Source of the DNA: Myxococcales bacterium
GTDB lineage: Bacteria > Myxococcota_A > Polyangia > DRWM01 > JAAZOP01
Assembly (NCBI GenBank): GCA_012797735.1
Contig: JAAZOP010000160.1
Location: forward strand, 1 to 36,239
DNA length: 36,239 bases
Direction of reading: 5' to 3'
Below are positions 32,877 through 36,239 of this stretch, one piece after another; the first letter of the stretch is position 1, and each line of letters opens with the position of its first letter. Under the pieces are notes generated by a model. It saw only the letters and a list, made by a program, of their open reading frames with translations. It did no database searches and had not been told where the DNA came from. The translations under genes were made by a program, and so were the position numbers.

Positions 32877-34082
32877 ATGCGCATCATCGTCTCGGGGGCG
32901 AAGCGGACACCTTTCGGCCGTTACCAGGGCGTGTTGTCGGAGACGGAACCGCTGGATCTCGCGGTCCACGCCGCGCGGGCGGCGTTGGAGGCGGCGGGGG
33001 AGGGGGGGCGGACGGTGGACCAGATCTTCGTCGGCAACTGCATCCCGGGGGCCTTCGAGGCCGCCTCGGTGACGGGCCGACAGATCGGGCTCCGGCTCGG
33101 CCTCGACGTCTTCGCGACGACGATCGACACCGCCTGCTGCTCGCCGCTCACCGCCCTGCGCCTGGCGCTGTGGGGCATCCGCCTCGGCGAGATCCGCTCG
33201 GCGCTGGTGATCGGCGTGGAAGCGATGAGCCGCGTGCCGCACCTGTCGCGCCAGCTCCGCGCGGGGGTGCGGATCGGGGAGGTGAAGCTGGTCGACCCCA
33301 TCTTCCCGATCACGTATCCCGGCTACAACCCGGTCGCGGTGGACGCGTCGGACGGCGCGGAGAAGCACGGGGTGTCGAAGCACATGCTGGACGCGTTCGC
33401 GATGGGCTCGCACCTCAAGTGGGCCGCGGCGGCGCGGGCCGGCCGGTTCGCGGACGAGATCGCGCCGATCCGGGTCCGGCGGGAGCGGAAGGAGGTGCTG
33501 GCGTCCGAGGACGAGCAACCGCGGCCGGACGGGAGCATGGCCCGGATCGCGATGCTGCCGGCGGTGTTCGGCTCGAAGACGACCACCGCCGGCAACGCGC
33601 CGGGGCTGAACGACGGGGCCGCGGCGGTGCTCGTGATGACGGAGGAGCGGGCGCGGGAGGTCGGCGCGCCGGTGCTGGCGGAGCTCATCGACCAGGCGGG
33701 CGTCACGGACGCGCCGCACGGCATCGCCTGGGTCCCGGCGCTGGCGATCCGCAAGCTGCTCGGCCGCCACGGGCTGCGGGCGGACGAGATGGATCTGATC
33801 GAGATCAACGAGGCGTTCGCCGCGATGCCGCTGGTCAGCACGAAGATCCTGGCGGAGAACGACGAGGAGCGCTGGCTCCGGCTGCTGGAGCGGACCAACG
33901 TGAACGGCGGCGCGGTGGCGATCGGCCACCCGGTGGGCGCCTCGGGGCTGCGGATCCTGATGACGATGATCTACGAGCTGCGCCGGCGCGGGGGAGGGCG
34001 CGGCGTGTGCGCGATCTGCGGCGGCCTGACGCAGGGCGAGGCGGCGCTGGTGCGGGTCGCCGGCGAAGGGGGCGCGCGATGA
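32877..34082 (+). CDS. acetyl-CoA acyltransferase (thiolase)
   Basis: 401 residues. It catalyses the last step of beta-oxidation (3-ketoacyl-CoA plus CoA) or its reverse. The nucleophile is C87 in IDTACCSPLTAL, where the usual CxSG reads CCSP. The other catalytic elements are standard: NEAFAAMP, VAIGHPVGASG with H351, and CAICGGLTQG with C381. Its stop overlaps the next ATG by 4 bp (ATGA), so it is coupled to the FadB-type gene as in fadBA and fadJI pairs, with the thiolase first. CCSP in place of CSSG may alter the oxyanion surroundings. Confidence 0.93.
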   Translation: MRIIVSGAKRTPFGRYQGVLSETEPLDLAVHAARAALEAAGEGGRTVDQIFVGNCIPGAFEAASVTGRQIGLRLGLDVFATTIDTACCSPLTALRLALWGIRLGEIRSALVIGVEAMSRVPHLSRQLRAGVRIGEVKLVDPIFPITYPGYNPVAVDASDGAEKHGVSKHMLDAFAMGSHLKWAAAARAGRFADEIAPIRVRRERKEVLASEDEQPRPDGSMARIAMLPAVFGSKTTTAGNAPGLNDGAAAVLVMTEERAREVGAPVLAELIDQAGVTDAPHGIAWVPALAIRKLLGRHGLRADEMDLIEINEAFAAMPLVSTKILAENDEERWLRLLERTNVNGGAVAIGHPVGASGLRILMTMIYELRRRGGGRGVCAICGGLTQGEAALVRVAGEGGAR

Positions 34083-36172
34083 GCGAGCTGACGTACGGGC
34101 GGGACGAGCGGACCGGGGTCGCGACGTTCGCGATCGAGACGCCGGGGCCGGTGAACACGATCGGGGCGGGGCTGATCGCGGAGCTGTACGCCGCCGTGCA
34201 GCGGGCGAACCGCGAGGGCGTCCGGGGCGTGCTGCTCGTGTCCACGAAGCCGCGCAGCTTCCTCGACGGGGCGAACCTGGTCGAGATCCGCAAGAACCCC
34301 TCGGCCTTCGAACTGGAGCACCTGGTGCGGCGACTGCACGACGCGCTGGCGGCGCTGGCGCGGAGCCCGTTCCCCGTCGCCGCGGCGCTCGAGGACCAGA
34401 CGGCGCTCGGCGGCGGCTGCGAGCTGCTGCTGTGGTGCTGCGACCACGTGTTCGCCTCCGCCGGCTCGAAGCTCGGCCTGCCCGAGGTGAACGTCGGGCT
34501 GTTCCCCGCGGCCGGCGGGATGGAGGCGCTGCGCCGCCTCGCCGGCCTCCAGGCGACGCTCGACGTGGTGCTCCACGGCCGCGTGCTGCCGGCCGCCGAG
34601 CTGGCGGCGACGGGCGTCGTGACGGTGGTGCCGGCGGGCGAGGCGCGGGCGCGCGCCGTCCAGTGGCTGCTCGACCACCCCGGCCGGACCAACCGGAACC
34701 ACGACCCGGCGCGTCCGCCGGTCGACGAGGCGGCGCGGGCCGAGTGGCCCGCGATGATCAAGCGGGCCCGCGCGCGGTTCTGCGTCTGCCCCGAGAAGCC
34801 GTGGTTCCGCGCGGCGCTCGACGCCCTGGAAGAAGGGCTCGACCGGCCGTTCGAGGAGGCGGTGCGGGCCGGGACGCGGCACTTCGCGCCGCTGATCGAG
34901 CACCCGAACTCGCAATGCAAGATCGACCTGTTCCTGGCGACGACCGGCGTGGCGCCGCGGCTGGCGGACCCGGGGCCGGCGAGGCCGCGGGACGTCGAGA
35001 CCGTCGCCGTGGTGGGCGCCGGCCTGATGGGCCGCGGCATCGCGCAGGTGTGCGCCGACGCCGGCCTGCGCGTCGTGCTGCTCGACGTGGACGACGCGAC
35101 CGCCCGCGCCGGCCGCGACCGGATCGGCGCCGAACTGGAGCCGCTCGTCCGGAAGGGGAAGTGGACGGCCGAACGGCGCGCGCGGCTGCTCGAGCGGATC
35201 GAGCCGACCGCGGATCGGGGTCGGCTGGCGGGCGTGCCGCTGGCGATCGAGAGCGTGTTCGAGGATCTGGCGCTCAAGCGCCGGGTGCTGGCCGAGGTCC
35301 GGGCGGCGAACCCGGAAATCGTGTTCGCCTCGAACACCTCGACGCTGCCGATCGACGAGCTGGCGGAAGGGTCGGCGCGCCCGGAACGGGTCGTGGGGAT
35401 GCACTACTTCTCCCCGGTGCCGCTGATGCCGCTGCTCGAGGTGATCCGCGGGCCGCGGACCTCGCCCGAGGCGCTCGCCACGGCCGTGGCGGTCGGGCGG
35501 CGCCAGAAGAAGACGGTGATCCTCGTGGGGGACGGGCCGGGGTTCTACACGTCGCGGACGTTCGGGGTCTACGTGCTGACGGGGTTCTTCCTCGCCGAGG
35601 CGGGGATCGACCCGTGGGAGGTGGACCGCCTGGCGCTCGAGGCCGGCTTCCCCCAGGGACCGCTCGACGTGTACGGCACCGCCGGCGGGAACGTGATCTT
35701 CCACGCGGCGCGGGCGATGAAGGAGCGGATGGGCGACCGCCTCGACGTGCCGGAGTCGCTGGAGCGGATGTGGCGGGCGGGGTACGTCGGCGCGGGGAAG
35801 CCGTGCTTCTACCGGGAGGGGAAGGAGCCGGACCGCAGCGCGCTGGAGCACCTGGCGCGGCGGTCCGGAGCGCCGGCGCCGGACCGCGAGGAGGCGAAGG
35901 AGATGCTGCTCCTGGCGATGACGAACGAGGCGTTCCGCTGCGTGGACGACGGCGTGCTCGACGACTGGTACACGATGGACCTCGGGGCGGTGCTGGGGAT
36001 CGGGTTCCCGGACTGCTGGCACGGGCCGGCGCGGTACGCGAGCCTGCGCGGGCTGCGGGTCGTGCGGGACCGGCTGCGCGCCCTGCACGAGCGGCACGGG
36101 ATGGCGTGTTTCCGGCCGGCGCGGGAGTTCGACCGGCTGATCGCCTGCGGGGTCGACCGCGGGCTCGTCTGA
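34079..36172 (+). CDS. FadB/FadJ-type enoyl-CoA hydratase / 3-hydroxyacyl-CoA dehydrogenase fusion
   Basis: 697 residues with two activities: hydration of 2-enoyl-CoA, then NAD-dependent oxidation of 3-hydroxyacyl-CoA. Crotonase half: FLDGANL (61-67) and LGGGCELLLWCCDH with E115, then LGLPEVNVGLFPAAGG with E136, matching the two catalytic Glu of FadB. Dehydrogenase half from about 305: VAVVGAGLMGRGIAQ, FASNTSTLPI and GMHYFSPVPLMPLLEV with catalytic H442, followed by two C-terminal helical domains. The 4-bp overlap with the thiolase gene argues for a complex. Together with the acyl-CoA dehydrogenase and dienoyl-CoA isomerase elsewhere in the window it would complete a beta-oxidation spiral. 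Confidence 0.95.
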   Translation: MSELTYGRDERTGVATFAIETPGPVNTIGAGLIAELYAAVQRANREGVRGVLLVSTKPRSFLDGANLVEIRKNPSAFELEHLVRRLHDALAALARSPFPVAAALEDQTALGGGCELLLWCCDHVFASAGSKLGLPEVNVGLFPAAGGMEALRRLAGLQATLDVVLHGRVLPAAELAATGVVTVVPAGEARARAVQWLLDHPGRTNRNHDPARPPVDEAARAEWPAMIKRARARFCVCPEKPWFRAALDALEEGLDRPFEEAVRAGTRHFAPLIEHPNSQCKIDLFLATTGVAPRLADPGPARPRDVETVAVVGAGLMGRGIAQVCADAGLRVVLLDVDDATARAGRDRIGAELEPLVRKGKWTAERRARLLERIEPTADRGRLAGVPLAIESVFEDLALKRRVLAEVRAANPEIVFASNTSTLPIDELAEGSARPERVVGMHYFSPVPLMPLLEVIRGPRTSPEALATAVAVGRRQKKTVILVGDGPGFYTSRTFGVYVLTGFFLAEAGIDPWEVDRLALEAGFPQGPLDVYGTAGGNVIFHAARAMKERMGDRLDVPESLERMWRAGYVGAGKPCFYREGKEPDRSALEHLARRSGAPAPDREEAKEMLLLAMTNEAFRCVDDGVLDDWYTMDLGAVLGIGFPDCWHGPARYASLRGLRVVRDRLRALHERHGMACFRPAREFDRLIACGVDRGLV

Positions 36173-36205
36173 CGGGCGGCGCGCCGCGGCGGCGCGTCGG
36201 GGGTC

Positions 36206-36239
36206 TCAGCGCCGGCGGCGGCGGCGGGCGAGCCCGGCG
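36206..36239 (-). CDS. possible C-terminus of a gene ending at the window edge
   Basis: Read on the minus strand the last bases give AGLARRRRRR and a TGA, the typical end of a MYXO-CTERM protein. Only eleven codons are visible and a short Arg-rich frame is easy to obtain in such G+C-rich DNA. Confidence 0.3.
   Translation of the reverse strand, partial: AGLARRRRRR

Noticed and set aside
1-36239. CRISPR array, rRNA genes or a large secondary-metabolite gene
   Set aside because: No regularly spaced direct repeats, no rRNA-like stretches and no modular synthase motifs were seen on either strand.

Overview
This is a very G+C-rich bacterial window, most likely from a Myxococcota-type organism (Deltaproteobacteria in the old sense). 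The grounds are a MYXO-CTERM-like C-terminus (Cys-Gly-Cys, hydrophobic stretch, Arg) on the large beta-helix protein at 4929-8234, eleven predicted lipoproteins of which most carry an Ala/Asp/Pro-rich tether after the lipobox, two proteins with Dickkopf-like Cys repeats, and an AgmX/PglI-type C-terminal domain. No genus can be named from the sequence. All family calls were made by reading motifs; no database search was possible.

Layout. 1-2914: end of a 2-oxo-acid dehydrogenase operon (E2 C-terminus, E3, lipoate-ligase-like protein). 3061-4008: nitronate-monooxygenase-type flavoprotein. 4053-18927: a surface and secretion region made mostly of lipoproteins: a Cys-rich lipoprotein, a secreted beta-helix protein, a chalcone-isomerase-like protein, a Dickkopf-like lipoprotein, a lipoprotein fusing a thioredoxin-like domain to PNGase F, an MFS transporter, and a pair of lipoproteins with GDPD and PHP phosphoesterase folds. 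18940-20934: acyl-CoA dehydrogenase facing a dienoyl-CoA-isomerase-like crotonase. 21144-22613: an HExxH lipoprotein. 27255-32663: a VWA lipoprotein, a broken sodium:solute symporter and a large Dickkopf/lipase-like lipoprotein. 32877-36172: a two-gene thiolase and FadB-type beta-oxidation operon. At the right edge a further gene may end on the minus strand.

Mobile region. An intact tRNA-Phe (22896-22968) has a perfect 43-bp copy of its 3' end at 27058-27100. Between them lies about 4.1 kb of visibly less G+C-rich DNA with no recognisable integrase. It holds a lipoprotein gene between 66-67-bp inverted repeats, remnants of IS3-, IS91- and IS66-type transposases, and a gene for a PD-(D/E)xK-like nuclease joined to a PUA/EVE-like domain. 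The last is the best candidate here for a little-described defence-type system.

Gene expression. Many genes have a recognisable promoter of the form TTGnnn, 17-18 bp, TAGAnT-like. At four genes that lack a clear Shine-Dalgarno (8942 minus, 15474, 16313, 32877) the -10 hexamer ends 6-7 bp before the ATG, which points to leaderless mRNAs.
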